Assembly: GCF_902497625.1 (NCBI RefSeq)
Contig: NZ_CABVGX010000026.1
Coordinates: 1-64,000 of the forward strand
Source of the DNA: Pseudomonas fluorescens
Lineage (GTDB): Bacteria; Pseudomonadota; Gammaproteobacteria; Pseudomonadales; Pseudomonadaceae
DNA length: 64,000 nucleotides
Direction of reading: 5' to 3'
A model generated the notes under the pieces. The model ran no database searches, was not told the DNA's origin, and saw nothing but the letters and a program-made list of their open reading frames with translations. A program made the translations under genes and the position numbers. Each line of letters opens with the position of its first letter. Position 1 is the stretch's first letter. Positions 42,287 through 51,119 of this stretch are shown piece by piece.

Positions 42287-43113
42287 TCGAGATTGGCCGC
42301 GGTGCAATCAGTAAAATGTCGGCGCGCCTTGACGGGCCGCACGTGCAATACGCGTTTCGTCTGGGCGATGCCGAAGTGCCGGTCAATCCGTTGATTGGTA
42401 GCACGGTGCGTCTTGAGTTTCTGGGGGCGATCCATTGTTCCCATTGTGGGCGCAAGACCAAAACCAGCTTTAGCCAGGGTTATTGCTACCCGTGCATGAC
42501 CAAGCTGGCGCAGTGCGATCTGTGCATCATGAGTCCCGAGCGCTGCCACTTCGAGGCTGGAACGTGCCGCGATCCGGAGTGGGGCACAACGTTCTGCATG
42601 ACCGATCATGTGGTCTATCTGTCGAATTCATCAGGGGTAAAAGTCGGCATCACCCGGGCCACTCAGCTGCCGACTCGCTGGATCGATCAGGGCGCGCGCC
42701 AGGCGCTGCCGATCATGCGCGTCTCGACCCGTCAGCAATCGGGTTTCGTCGAAGACCTGTTCCGCAGTCAGGTGGCCGACAAAACCAACTGGCGTGCTTT
42801 ACTCAAGGGCGAAGCGGTGTCAGTCGATCTGGCACAGGTGCGTGATCAACTGTTCGAGAGCTGCGCGCAAGGTTTGCAGGGTTTGCAGGAACGATTCGGC
42901 CTGCAGGCCATTCAGACTATTGCCGACGTAGAACCCATCGAAATCCGTTACCCGGTCGAGCAATACCCGGCCAAGATCGTCAGTTTCAACCTGGACAAGA
43001 ATCCGATTGCCGAAGGCACGCTGTTGGGAATCAAAGGGCAATACCTGATTTTCGACACCGGCGTGATCAATATTCGTAAGTACACGGCTTATCAGCTCGC
43101 CGTGCATCAGTAA
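42283..43113 (+). CDS. DUF2797 family zinc-ribbon protein
   Basis: 276 aa, assuming TTG at 42283, where the typical family N-terminus (IEIGRGAISKM) begins; the next in-frame ATG at 42316 would cut it by 11 residues. Two C-x-x-C pairs (CSHC ~48, CYPC ~63) and further cysteines (CDLC, CHF, TCRD) suggest zinc binding. The middle part (VKVGITRATQLPTRWIDQGA) resembles a GIY-YIG-like fold seen in this family. Function unknown; it is conserved beside yeaC and pepN across pseudomonads. Translation is probably coupled to yeaC. Confidence 0.82.
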   Translation: MIEIGRGAISKMSARLDGPHVQYAFRLGDAEVPVNPLIGSTVRLEFLGAIHCSHCGRKTKTSFSQGYCYPCMTKLAQCDLCIMSPERCHFEAGTCRDPEWGTTFCMTDHVVYLSNSSGVKVGITRATQLPTRWIDQGARQALPIMRVSTRQQSGFVEDLFRSQVADKTNWRALLKGEAVSVDLAQVRDQLFESCAQGLQGLQERFGLQAIQTIADVEPIEIRYPVEQYPAKIVSFNLDKNPIAEGTLLGIKGQYLIFDTGVINIRKYTAYQLAVHQ

Positions 43114-43123
43114 GGACTCCAGC

Positions 43124-45781
43124 ATGCGCACCGAACAACCGAAGATGATTTACCTGAAGGACTATCAGGCGCCCGAGTACCTGATCGACGAGACGCACCT
43201 GACCTTCGAGTTGTACGAGGACCACAGCCTGGTCCATGCGCAACTGGTGATGCGCCGCAACCCTGAACGTGGCCCTGGCCTGCCGCCGCTGGTGCTGGAC
43301 GGTCAGCAACTGGAATTGCTGTCGGTCACGCTGGCTGACCGTGAGCTGAGCGAAGCTGACTACCAGATAAGCGAGAACCATCTGACCCTGCGCCCGACCA
43401 GTGAAAGCTTTACGGTCGACACCAGCGTCAGGATTCATCCGGAAACCAATACCGCGCTGGAAGGCCTGTACAAGTCAGGCACGATGTTCTGCACCCAGTG
43501 CGAGGCTGAAGGCTTCCGCAAGATCACCTATTACCTCGACCGCCCGGACGTGATGAGCACGTTCACCACCACTGTGGTCGCCGAGCAGCACAGTTACCCT
43601 GTGCTCCTGTCCAACGGCAATCCGATTGCCAGCGGCCCCGGCGAAGACGGCCGCCACTGGGCGACGTGGGAAGATCCGTTCAAGAAACCGGCTTATCTGT
43701 TCGCGCTGGTGGCCGGTGACTTGTGGTGCGTCGAAGACACGTTCACCACCATGACCGAGCGCACAGTGGCACTGCGTATTTATGTCGAACCGGAAAATAT
43801 CGACAAATGCCAGCACGCCATGAACAGCCTGAAGAGGTCGATGCGCTGGGATGAAGAGGTCTATGGTCGCGAATACGATCTGGACATCTTCATGATTGTT
43901 GCAGTGAATGACTTCAACATGGGCGCGATGGAGAACAAGGGCCTCAATATTTTCAACTCCAGCGCCGTGCTCGCTCGCGCCGAAACAGCCACCGATGCCG
44001 CGCATCAACGGGTCGAGGCGATTGTCGCTCACGAATACTTTCACAACTGGTCGGGCAACCGCGTAACCTGCCGCGACTGGTTCCAGTTGTCGCTGAAGGA
44101 AGGCTTCACCGTGTTCCGCGACGCCGGTTTCTCGGCCGACATGAACTCGGCGACGGTCAAGCGCATTCAAGACGTGGCGTACCTGCGCACGCACCAGTTT
44201 GCCGAAGACGCCGGTCCCATGGCCCACGCTGTACGCCCGGACAGCTTCATCGAAATTTCCAACTTCTACACCCTCACCGTGTACGAAAAGGGTTCGGAAG
44301 TCGTGGGCATGATCCACACCTTGCTCGGCGCCGAAGGCTTCCGCAAGGGCAGCGACCTGTACTTCGATCGCCACGATGGCCAGGCCGTAACGTGCGACGA
44401 CTTCATTAAAGCCATGGAGGATGCCAATGGCGTCGACCTGACCCAGTTCAAACGCTGGTACAGCCAGGCCGGCACACCACGCTTGGCGGTCAGTGACTCT
44501 TACGATGCCGCCGCAAAAACCTACAGCCTGACGTTCCGCCAGAGCTGCCCGGAAACCCCGGACAAGGTCGAGAAACTGCCGTTCGTGATTCCGGTGGAAT
44601 TGGGCCTGCTGGATGGTAATGGTGACGACATTGCACTGCGTTTGGTTGGTGAGGCCAGCGCGCAAGGTACGTCGCGGGTGATTCCGGTTACGGAAGCCGA
44701 GCAGACGTTCACGTTCGTCGACATCGCCGAACAGCCATTGCCGTCGTTGCTGCGCGGTTTCTCCGCGCCGGTGAAACTGAGTTTCCCGTACACCCGTGAT
44801 CAACTGATGTTCCTGATGCAACACGACAGCGACGGTTTCAACCGTTGGGACGCCGGTCAGCAGCTATCAGTGCAGGTTTTGCAGGAACTGATTGCGGATC
44901 ATCAGAACGGCGAAGCGTTGGTACTGGATCAGCGTCTGGTGACCGCGCTGCACAGTGTATTGACTGACGAAACGCTGGATCAGGCGATGGTCGCGGAAAT
45001 GCTTTCGTTGCCAGGCGAGGCGTATCTGACGGAAATCAGCGAAGTGGCTGACGTCGACGCTATCCACATCGCCCGGGAATTTGCTCGCAAGCAATTGGCG
45101 AATAACCTGTTCGAGCCGCTCTGGCTGCGTTATCAGGCCAACCGCGATCTGTCGAAGAAGACGCCTTACGTTGCGCAAGCCGAGCACTTCGCTCGTCGCG
45201 CGCTGCAAAACATTGCGCTGTCGTACCTGATGCTCAGCGAGAAAGCCGAAGTGTTGGCCGCGACGCTTGAGCAGTTCGAGACCAGCGACAACATGACCGA
45301 GCGCCTGACCGCGCTGGCGGTGCTGGTGAATTCGCCGTTTGAAGAGCAGAAGGCTACGGCATTGGCGACCTTTGCCGAACACTTCAAGGACAACCCGCTG
45401 GTCATGGATCAGTGGTTCAGTGTGCAGGCTGGCAGCCCGCTGCCGGGTGGGCTGGAGCGGGTGCGTCAATTGATGCAGCATCCTGCTTTCACTATGAAAA
45501 ACCCGAACAAGGTCCGGGCACTCGTTGGCGCTTTTGCCGGGCAGAACCTGATCAACTTCCATTCGGCGGATGGGTCCGGGTATCGCTTCCTGGCGGATCT
45601 GGTGATTGAGCTGAACGGGTTTAATCCGCAGATTGCTTCGCGGCAATTGGCGCCGCTGACTCGCTGGCGCAAATATGACGACAAGCGTCAGGTGCTTATG
45701 AAAGGCGAGCTGGAGCGGATTCTTGCTTCGGGCAACTTGTCGAGCGATGTGTATGAGGTGGTCAGCAAAAGCCTGGCTTGA
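43124..45781 (+). CDS. pepN: Aminopeptidase N
   Basis: 885 aa, the usual gammaproteobacterial M1 length. Substrate-anchoring GAMEN at residues 267-271; zinc site HEYFH at 303-307 with the third ligand Glu326 (NRVTCRDWFQLSLKE). N-terminal beta domain, catalytic domain and long helical C-terminal domain (~550-885) are complete. It removes N-terminal residues from peptides in the cytoplasm. It starts 10 bp after the DUF2797 gene, last in the nadK-pepN run. Confidence 0.96.
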   Translation: MRTEQPKMIYLKDYQAPEYLIDETHLTFELYEDHSLVHAQLVMRRNPERGPGLPPLVLDGQQLELLSVTLADRELSEADYQISENHLTLRPTSESFTVDTSVRIHPETNTALEGLYKSGTMFCTQCEAEGFRKITYYLDRPDVMSTFTTTVVAEQHSYPVLLSNGNPIASGPGEDGRHWATWEDPFKKPAYLFALVAGDLWCVEDTFTTMTERTVALRIYVEPENIDKCQHAMNSLKRSMRWDEEVYGREYDLDIFMIVAVNDFNMGAMENKGLNIFNSSAVLARAETATDAAHQRVEAIVAHEYFHNWSGNRVTCRDWFQLSLKEGFTVFRDAGFSADMNSATVKRIQDVAYLRTHQFAEDAGPMAHAVRPDSFIEISNFYTLTVYEKGSEVVGMIHTLLGAEGFRKGSDLYFDRHDGQAVTCDDFIKAMEDANGVDLTQFKRWYSQAGTPRLAVSDSYDAAAKTYSLTFRQSCPETPDKVEKLPFVIPVELGLLDGNGDDIALRLVGEASAQGTSRVIPVTEAEQTFTFVDIAEQPLPSLLRGFSAPVKLSFPYTRDQLMFLMQHDSDGFNRWDAGQQLSVQVLQELIADHQNGEALVLDQRLVTALHSVLTDETLDQAMVAEMLSLPGEAYLTEISEVADVDAIHIAREFARKQLANNLFEPLWLRYQANRDLSKKTPYVAQAEHFARRALQNIALSYLMLSEKAEVLAATLEQFETSDNMTERLTALAVLVNSPFEEQKATALATFAEHFKDNPLVMDQWFSVQAGSPLPGGLERVRQLMQHPAFTMKNPNKVRALVGAFAGQNLINFHSADGSGYRFLADLVIELNGFNPQIASRQLAPLTRWRKYDDKRQVLMKGELERILASGNLSSDVYEVVSKSLA

Positions 45782-45929
45782 GGCTGGCTTTGCTTCTGCA
45801 GGTTGGCTCTGCAGGAGCGGAGCTTGCTCGCGAAAGCGGTCCGCGGTGCGGCCCGGTGCTTTCGGATGTACTCGACTCCCTGTAGGAGCTGGCTTGCCAG
45901 CGATAGCGATGTCTTGGGCGGATAGTTTT
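45782..45929. repeat. REP-like sequences after pepN
   Basis: TGCAGGAGCGGAGCTTGCTCGCGA (about 45810-45833) and CTGTAGGAGCTGGCTTGCCAGCGAT (about 45881-45905) are REP heads of the GGAGC type. They are oriented the same way and are diverged, so not a clean doublet. No ORF. Confidence 0.6.
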
Positions 45930-46575
45930 TGTGGGTGTACATATCCATTTCTGCGGTGAAGGCGGCTAATGGTTTCGCTTTTACAGCGAGTCACTTGGAA
46001 AAGCACCAAGTAACCAAGTGCTCTTGCCCCTGACGTCCGGTGGCTCGCTAGTGCTCGCCATGCCTTCGCTCCGGTCCTGCTCCGTGGGCCCGGCGCGATC
46101 GGCCATCCTTGGCCGTGCGCGCCTAACCCGGCATCCTTGCCGGGTTGCCCACTGCGCAGAACCTGCGCTCAGCCTCCCGAGGGGGCGCTAACTGCCACAG
46201 CGCGCCGAGGCGGCCTGATAGCCGACCTGGCTACGCAAGTTACGCCAGAACGCAAATCCCTGTAGCAGCTGGCGCAACCTGCGTCCGGCTGCGTAGCAGT
46301 CGTAAAATCAGGCGGTGCGGTTTGATAGATAATCGCAAGCGCGATATCGACGACTGCGGCGTCCGATCGCGGCCCGAGCCGGACGTAGGCTGCGCCAGCT
46401 GCTACGGGACCTGTGTCGTATGGGACAGAATGATCCTGCCCGGATGGCGAGCTTGAGCGAGCCACCGGACGTCAGGGGCGCTTGCGCTTGGTTACTTGGC
46501 GCCTTGCCAAGTGACCCGCCGTAAGGGCCGAACCAATGCCAGCCATCACCCCATCAACGGATATGTACACCCGCA
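45930..46575. repeat. 646-bp intergenic element with 130-nt terminal inverted arms
   Basis: The left arm (45930-46059) and right arm (46446-46575) are imperfect inverted copies. Both begin TGNGGGTGTACATATCC and share CAAGTAACCAAG and CCCCTGACGTCCGGTGGCTC blocks in the same order. The interior includes GGCCATCCTTGGCC and a CCCGGCATCCTTGCCGGG hairpin, and at 46261-46405 a nested REP pair of the TGTAGCAGCTGC family. No transposase and no target duplication that I can see. Very similar sequence is scattered in Pseudomonas genomes, as far as I recall. Confidence 0.8.
46261..46405. repeat. Nested REP pair, TGTAGCAGCTGC family
   Basis: Arms 46261-46290 and about 46377-46405 are inverted copies (TGTAGCAGCTGGCGCAACC...). 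They sit near the centre of the larger inverted-repeat element. Confidence 0.75.
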
Positions 46576-46709
46576 AACCCAATGTCGTCAGACAAATAGC
46601 CCTGCTTTAATGAGCACAATTCATCAACAAGAACGCTGCGAAAATCGCTTGGAAAGTCTGCCCCATCCCGGTGTCTACTGCGAATCAAGCCCCACAGCCA
46701 GGACGCCCC

Positions 46710-47735
46710 ATGACCCATCCAAGAATCGGTTTCGCCTGCCAGTTCAAGCATCCCGAGCGCGACCTTTCGCTCAGTGCGCTGAAGGTGATCGAAAGCCCGT
46801 TCAATCCGCGAACCACCACCTTGCGCTGGATGGATAGCGTCGAAGCGCAGGTGGCCCGGGAGCGCTTGCTGGAAGTGATCGCACATAACCTGGAGGCGCA
46901 ACTGCGCTTGCTGGCCTACGTCGCCGAGTTGCCGCCGACCTTGCGCATGCTGCGCCTGAGCAGCGATCTGTTGCCGTTTTACAGCCACCCGAAAGTGGCC
47001 GCGTTCTACCAGGACCCGGCCATTCAAAACCAGCTCGCCGAGCGCTTCGCCGCCATCGGTACGTTGGCGCGCACGGCCGACATACGTTTGTCGTTTCACC
47101 CCGGCCAATACTGCGTGCTGGGCTCGGACAAGCCGAACGTGGTGGAAAACAGCCTCGCCGAGTTCGAATACCACGCCGACATGATCCGGATGATGGGCTA
47201 CGGTCAGCGTTTTCAGGATCTCAAATGCAATGTGCACATAGCCGGTCGCCTGGGTGGCGAGGGCATCCGTGCAATCTGGCCACGGTTTTCAGAGGTGGCG
47301 CGCAATTGCATTACCTTTGAGAACGAAGAGAAAACCTACGGCGTTGACGATTGCCTGCAACTGGCCGATCTGGCTCCGGTGGTGCTCGACATCCATCATT
47401 GCTGGATCAACGAAAACGACTACATCGACCCGGATTCCCCGCGTGTGCAACGGGTCATCGACAGTTGGCGTGGCGTGCGGCCGACGATGCATTACTCGCA
47501 ACCTCCGGAGCGTCTGCAGGAGTTGGGCTTCGACGCTGACCGCAAGCTGGAAATGCCCGAGTTGCTGCAAGTGGTGACCAAGCGAGACCTTTACGGCCAC
47601 AGCGCGCAGATGTGGAATCGCTGGACCAACACTTACGCACAGCTGTTCATGGATCGGTTCGACATCATGCTTGAAGCCAAGGACAAGAACCTCGCGGCGC
47701 TGGCCTTCTATAAGGCGTTCGCGCCCGGAGCGTGA
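46710..47735 (+). CDS. uvsE: UV damage endonuclease UvsE (UVDE family)
   Basis: 341 aa from the ATG at 46710 (CCAGGA upstream). TIM-barrel endonuclease: IGFACQFK at the N-terminus, RLSFHPGQYCVLGS (~127-140) with metal-binding His, ENEEKTYGVDDC (~210-221), and DIHHCWIN (~230-237) giving further ligands. It nicks DNA 5' to UV photoproducts, a repair route independent of UvrABC. Flanked by the inverted-repeat element upstream and an intrinsic terminator downstream. The GTG at 46671 is in frame but lacks a ribosome site. Confidence 0.9.
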   Translation: MTHPRIGFACQFKHPERDLSLSALKVIESPFNPRTTTLRWMDSVEAQVARERLLEVIAHNLEAQLRLLAYVAELPPTLRMLRLSSDLLPFYSHPKVAAFYQDPAIQNQLAERFAAIGTLARTADIRLSFHPGQYCVLGSDKPNVVENSLAEFEYHADMIRMMGYGQRFQDLKCNVHIAGRLGGEGIRAIWPRFSEVARNCITFENEEKTYGVDDCLQLADLAPVVLDIHHCWINENDYIDPDSPRVQRVIDSWRGVRPTMHYSQPPERLQELGFDADRKLEMPELLQVVTKRDLYGHSAQMWNRWTNTYAQLFMDRFDIMLEAKDKNLAALAFYKAFAPGA

Positions 47736-47740
47736 AGTAC

Positions 47741-47771
47741 AAAAAAACGGCCCATCAAGCCGTTTTTTTTT
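47741..47771. terminator. Bidirectional terminator between uvsE and the hydrolase gene
   Basis: AAAAAAACGGC / GCCGTTTTTTT stem with a CCATCAA loop, giving a T-run on both strands. It lies 5 nt after the uvsE stop and 25 nt after the end of the convergent hydrolase gene. Confidence 0.9.
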
Positions 47772-47795
47772 GTCGCGAAAACACTCAGGCAAGCC

Positions 47796-48862
47796 TTACA
47801 AGTGATCCGCATCAATCACTGCTTTGGCGAACGCCTGCGGGTCTTCCTGCGGCAGGTTGTGGCCGATGCCGCCGCTGATCAGGCGGAATTCATACTTGCC
47901 GGTAAAACGCTTGGCGTAGTCCTGCGGCGCAGGATGCGGCGCGCCGTTGGCATCGCCTTCAAGAGTGATGGTCGGCACGCTGATCGATGGAGCCTTGGCA
48001 AGCTTCTGCTCAAGGGCTTCGTACTGGCTTTCACCCTGGACCAGGCCCAGACGCCAGCGGTAGTTGAACACGGTGATCTCGACATGATCGGGGTTGCTCA
48101 GCGCCTTGGCGCTGCGGTCGAAGGTAGCGTCGTCGAACGCCCATTGCGGCGAAGCCAGTTGCCAGATCAGCTTGGCAAAATCATGGGTGTTCTTCGCATA
48201 GCCGGCTCGGCCGCGTTCGGTGGCGAAGTAGAACTGATACCACCATTGCAGCTCGGCCTTGGGTGGCAGCGGATTTTGCCCGGCCGCCTGATTGCCGATC
48301 AGATAACCACTGACCGCCACCAGTGCCTTGACCCGCTCTGGCCACAGCGCGGCAACGATATCGGCTGAGCGTGCGCCCCAATCATACCCCCCGAGCACCG
48401 CCTGTTTGATTTTCAGCGCGTCCATGAAGTCGATGACGTCGCTGGCCAGTGCGGCCGGCTGGCCATTGCGCAGGGTTTTATCCGACAGGAAATGCGTGTC
48501 ACCGTAGCCGCGAGCATACGGCATCAAGACGCGGTAGCCTTTGGCTGCGAGCAGCGGCGCCACCTCGTCGTAGCTGTGAATGTCGTACGGCCAGCCGTGC
48601 AACAGAATCACCGCCGGGCCATTGGCAGGACCGGTTTCGGCGTAGGCCACATCAAGTAGACCGGCCTTGACGTGCTTGAGCGCGCCGAACGGGGAAGGGC
48701 TCGAGAAAGACGTGTCCGCGTTGATCGCAGTGGGTTGGGCGGTTGCTGCGGTTTGCGCCTGGGCCACGCCGAGTACACCGAACAGGACCAATGCGAGGAT
48801 TGACGAGCCGGCCAGGCGGCGGCGGGGCTTAGCGAATTTTTGTTCTGCAGTGCCGTTTTCAT
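47796..48862 (-). CDS. Secreted alpha/beta hydrolase (epoxide hydrolase type) with an apparent frameshift in the signal peptide
   Basis: The enzyme body is open from 47796 upstream past 48791. It has the oxyanion HGWP motif, the nucleophile Asp in GGYDWGAR and a late His in GIGHNLPQ, the epoxide-hydrolase/haloalkane type. The best start, ATG at 48862 with GGAG 9 nt upstream, is in another frame. Adding one A to the five-A run (plus strand T at 48837-48841) joins MKTALQNK to KFAKPRRRLAGSSIL and a complete signal peptide ending AQA, giving about 355 aa. So either the sequence lacks a base, the gene is mutated, or slippage at the A-run corrects it. If functional, periplasmic. Confidence 0.75.
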
Positions 48863-49040
48863 GCTGAAGTCTCCGATGCGAGTCAATGATCGAAGGGCTG
48901 ACAGCTCCCCTTCAAACCTGGCTCCCATTTCAACCCGGCGACGTATCCGGGCTGTGTCGAATCCCCAGCCCGGTGAAAACCCATGTATCAAAATGGCCGC
49001 CATATACACACTGATACACAGCAGCATTGCCGCACAAACC

Positions 49041-49234
49041 TGTAGCAGCTGGTGAAGCCTGCGTCCGGCCTGAGCCGAGTTGGGATAAAGCAGTGGTAAA
49101 TCAGCCAACCCGGTGAATGACCTGAACGCACAGCCTCACGACTGCTCCGTCCGAACGCGGGCGCAGCCGGACGCAGGCTTCGCCAGCTGCTACAGGGATT
49201 CCCCAGTTACAGGGCTTCGCCGGCTGCTACAGGG
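49041..49234. repeat. REP cluster, TGTAGCAGCTGC family
   Basis: Inverted arms 49041-49069 and 49166-49194 differ at one base; a third partial copy follows at 49209-49234 (GGGCTTCGCCGGCTGCTACA...). It occupies the middle of the 396-bp gap between the hydrolase and racemase-family genes; the remaining ~180 bp upstream of it show no feature. Confidence 0.8.
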
Positions 49235-49258
49235 ACCGCAGCGATAGCGGGCGTTCCA

Positions 49259-50272
49259 TCAGTTGATCACAAACCCCGCCCCCACCGGATCGTTGCGCTC
49301 GATCACCCAGCGTGACGTGCCGAGGATGCTCGCCGTACCTTTTACAGTCGGGCGCACGGCGCGTGTGCCGTTCAGGTCGACTTCGCCCAGCAGGCAGCCT
49401 TCGAACGTGCCGCTGCCCAACAACCCTTCGGACAGAATCGGTTGGTTCAACCCGAGTTTTCCCCGGGCCTCGAACATCGCCATCATCGCACTGGTGCCCG
49501 TGCCACCGGGGGAGCGGTCGAGCTGACCGGCGCTGAAGACATGAACGTTTTTGTAGAACGCGCCTTCGATCGTCGCCGGGTGCCAGAAGGTGATGAAGTT
49601 GAGGTCGTTAATGTGCGCCTCGGTGGGGTGCTGGATCTTCAGCTGCCGGTTGATCTGGTCACGGGCCAGCAGGCCCAGGCGCGACAGTTCGCTGCCGTTG
49701 TCCGGGCTGATGCGCAGGTCACAATCGCTCAGGTCAATGATGCCGAAGTAGTTGCCGCCCCAGACCAGATCGGCCTTGAGGTCGCCGTAGCCGGGCAGTG
49801 TGATCGGGATATCCTGAGCGGCGACATAGGCCGGCACGTTTTCAAAACGGGTCCAGAGAACTTTATCGCCCTCGGAAGCAACCTCGGCCACCACCAGGCC
49901 GGCCGTTGTTTCGAAGCGGATTCTGGTGATGCCATCGGCACCGCGCGGCACCAGGCCGAGGGCGACCATCGCCATGCTCACGGCAATCGTGCCGTGACCG
50001 CACATGTGCGAATACACGCTGCCGTCCATGTAGATCAGGCCGGCGTCGAATTCGCTGCTCGATGGCGGCGTGAGAAACACGCCGAACATGTCCTTGTGGC
50101 CACGGGGTTCCTGCATCAGGGCCTTGCGCAGCCAATCGTAGTTCTGCTCGAGAAAGGCGCGCTTGGCGAGAATGCTCGAACCGGCGGGGTAGGGTATGCC
50201 GCTGTGGACGATGCACAGTGGTTCGCCTTCGGTATGGGTATAGATGACATCGAACGTGTCTTGCATGCGCAT
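49259..50272 (-). CDS. Proline racemase-family enzyme with Cys/Gly active-site pair
   Basis: 337 aa; ATG at 50272 with AGGAG 7 nt upstream. The first catalytic region is intact (MCGHGT, Cys91). The second, normally SPCGTGTS, reads SPGGTGTS, so the second acid/base Cys is Gly256 (codon GGT). Known classes are Cys/Cys (racemases, epimerases), Ser/Cys and Cys/Thr (trans-3-hydroxyproline dehydratases); Cys/Gly fits none of these. A two-base 1,1-racemisation is therefore unlikely, and a one-base chemistry such as dehydration or elimination is possible. It is the last gene of an operon with a PotABCD-like importer, so the substrate is probably imported by that system. Confidence 0.85.
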   Translation of the reverse strand: MRMQDTFDVIYTHTEGEPLCIVHSGIPYPAGSSILAKRAFLEQNYDWLRKALMQEPRGHKDMFGVFLTPPSSSEFDAGLIYMDGSVYSHMCGHGTIAVSMAMVALGLVPRGADGITRIRFETTAGLVVAEVASEGDKVLWTRFENVPAYVAAQDIPITLPGYGDLKADLVWGGNYFGIIDLSDCDLRISPDNGSELSRLGLLARDQINRQLKIQHPTEAHINDLNFITFWHPATIEGAFYKNVHVFSAGQLDRSPGGTGTSAMMAMFEARGKLGLNQPILSEGLLGSGTFEGCLLGEVDLNGTRAVRPTVKGTASILGTSRWVIERNDPVGAGFVIN

Positions 50273-50330
50273 GACTGAACTCCTGACTGACGGGCGGATT
50301 TATGGCTATGTAGGGCTGGAAGTGGTCGGT

Positions 50331-51119
50331 TTATTTGCGTTCTGACAAAAGGTCGAGACCGATGCAGAGGTCGAGAATGATCACCGCGAGCACCACGACG
50401 ATGATGGTTGCGCCGGACGCGGCAGCGATGGTCGGGTCGACCGTGTATTGCACGTAGTTGAAGAGTTTCACCGGGATGGTGTTGAGGTCCGGCGTGGTAT
50501 TGAAGATCGACAGCTCGACGTTGATCCACGACGAGATGAACGCGAAGATCGAGCCGGTGACAATCCCCGGACGAATCTGCGGCAACACCACCAGAAAGAA
50601 CGTCGCCCAGGGCGTGCCGCCGAGATCGCTGGACGCTTCTTCCAGCGCGCGCTGTTCCGGCGTCAACATCGACAGCACCGACCGCAACACGAAAGGCGAA
50701 ATGATGATGGTGTGGCCGATCAACAAAGCCAGGAAACTGCGGGTCAAACCGAAGTAACCACCAAACTGCAGCAGCGCTGCGCCGAGCACGATGTGCGGAA
50801 ATACCAGCGGTGAGGTGAGCGCCGCGAGGATCGTGGCCTTGCCGGGAAAGTCATAACGTGCCATCGCCAGCGCGGCCGGTACGCTGAGCAGCACCGCGAC
50901 AAACGTCGCGACCAGGGCGAGCAGGGTGCTGGTGGCAAACGAGGCCACGTAGCTGGGGTCGCCAAGCATTTTTGCGTACCAGTCCAGCGTCCAGCCCTGC
51001 GGCGGAAAAGCCAGAAAAGAAGTGGCGGTCACGGACACGCCGAGGATCACCACCAGTGGCAGCAGCATGTAGCCGAGCACGGCCCATGACACCAGTCTGA
51101 GCAGCATTTTAGTGATCAT
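50331..51119 (-). CDS. ABC transporter permease (PotC-like)
   Basis: 262 aa; ATG at 51119 overlapping the upstream permease stop (ATGA). Six hydrophobic helices; the EAA loop reads ALEEASSDLGGTPWATFFLVVLP (~157-179). Inner-membrane half of a polyamine-type (2.A/PotBC, Fe3+/spermidine) importer. It ends 58 bp before the racemase-family gene. A longer ORF extends upstream through the other permease in a different frame and is a shadow. Confidence 0.88.
   Translation of the reverse strand: MITKMLLRLVSWAVLGYMLLPLVVILGVSVTATSFLAFPPQGWTLDWYAKMLGDPSYVASFATSTLLALVATFVAVLLSVPAALAMARYDFPGKATILAALTSPLVFPHIVLGAALLQFGGYFGLTRSFLALLIGHTIIISPFVLRSVLSMLTPEQRALEEASSDLGGTPWATFFLVVLPQIRPGIVTGSIFAFISSWINVELSIFNTTPDLNTIPVKLFNYVQYTVDPTIAAASGATIIVVVLAVIILDLCIGLDLLSERK

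Noticed and set aside
45930..46575. Possible CRISPR or insertion sequence
   Set aside because: Repeats are inverted rather than direct and spaced irregularly; no cas or transposase gene.
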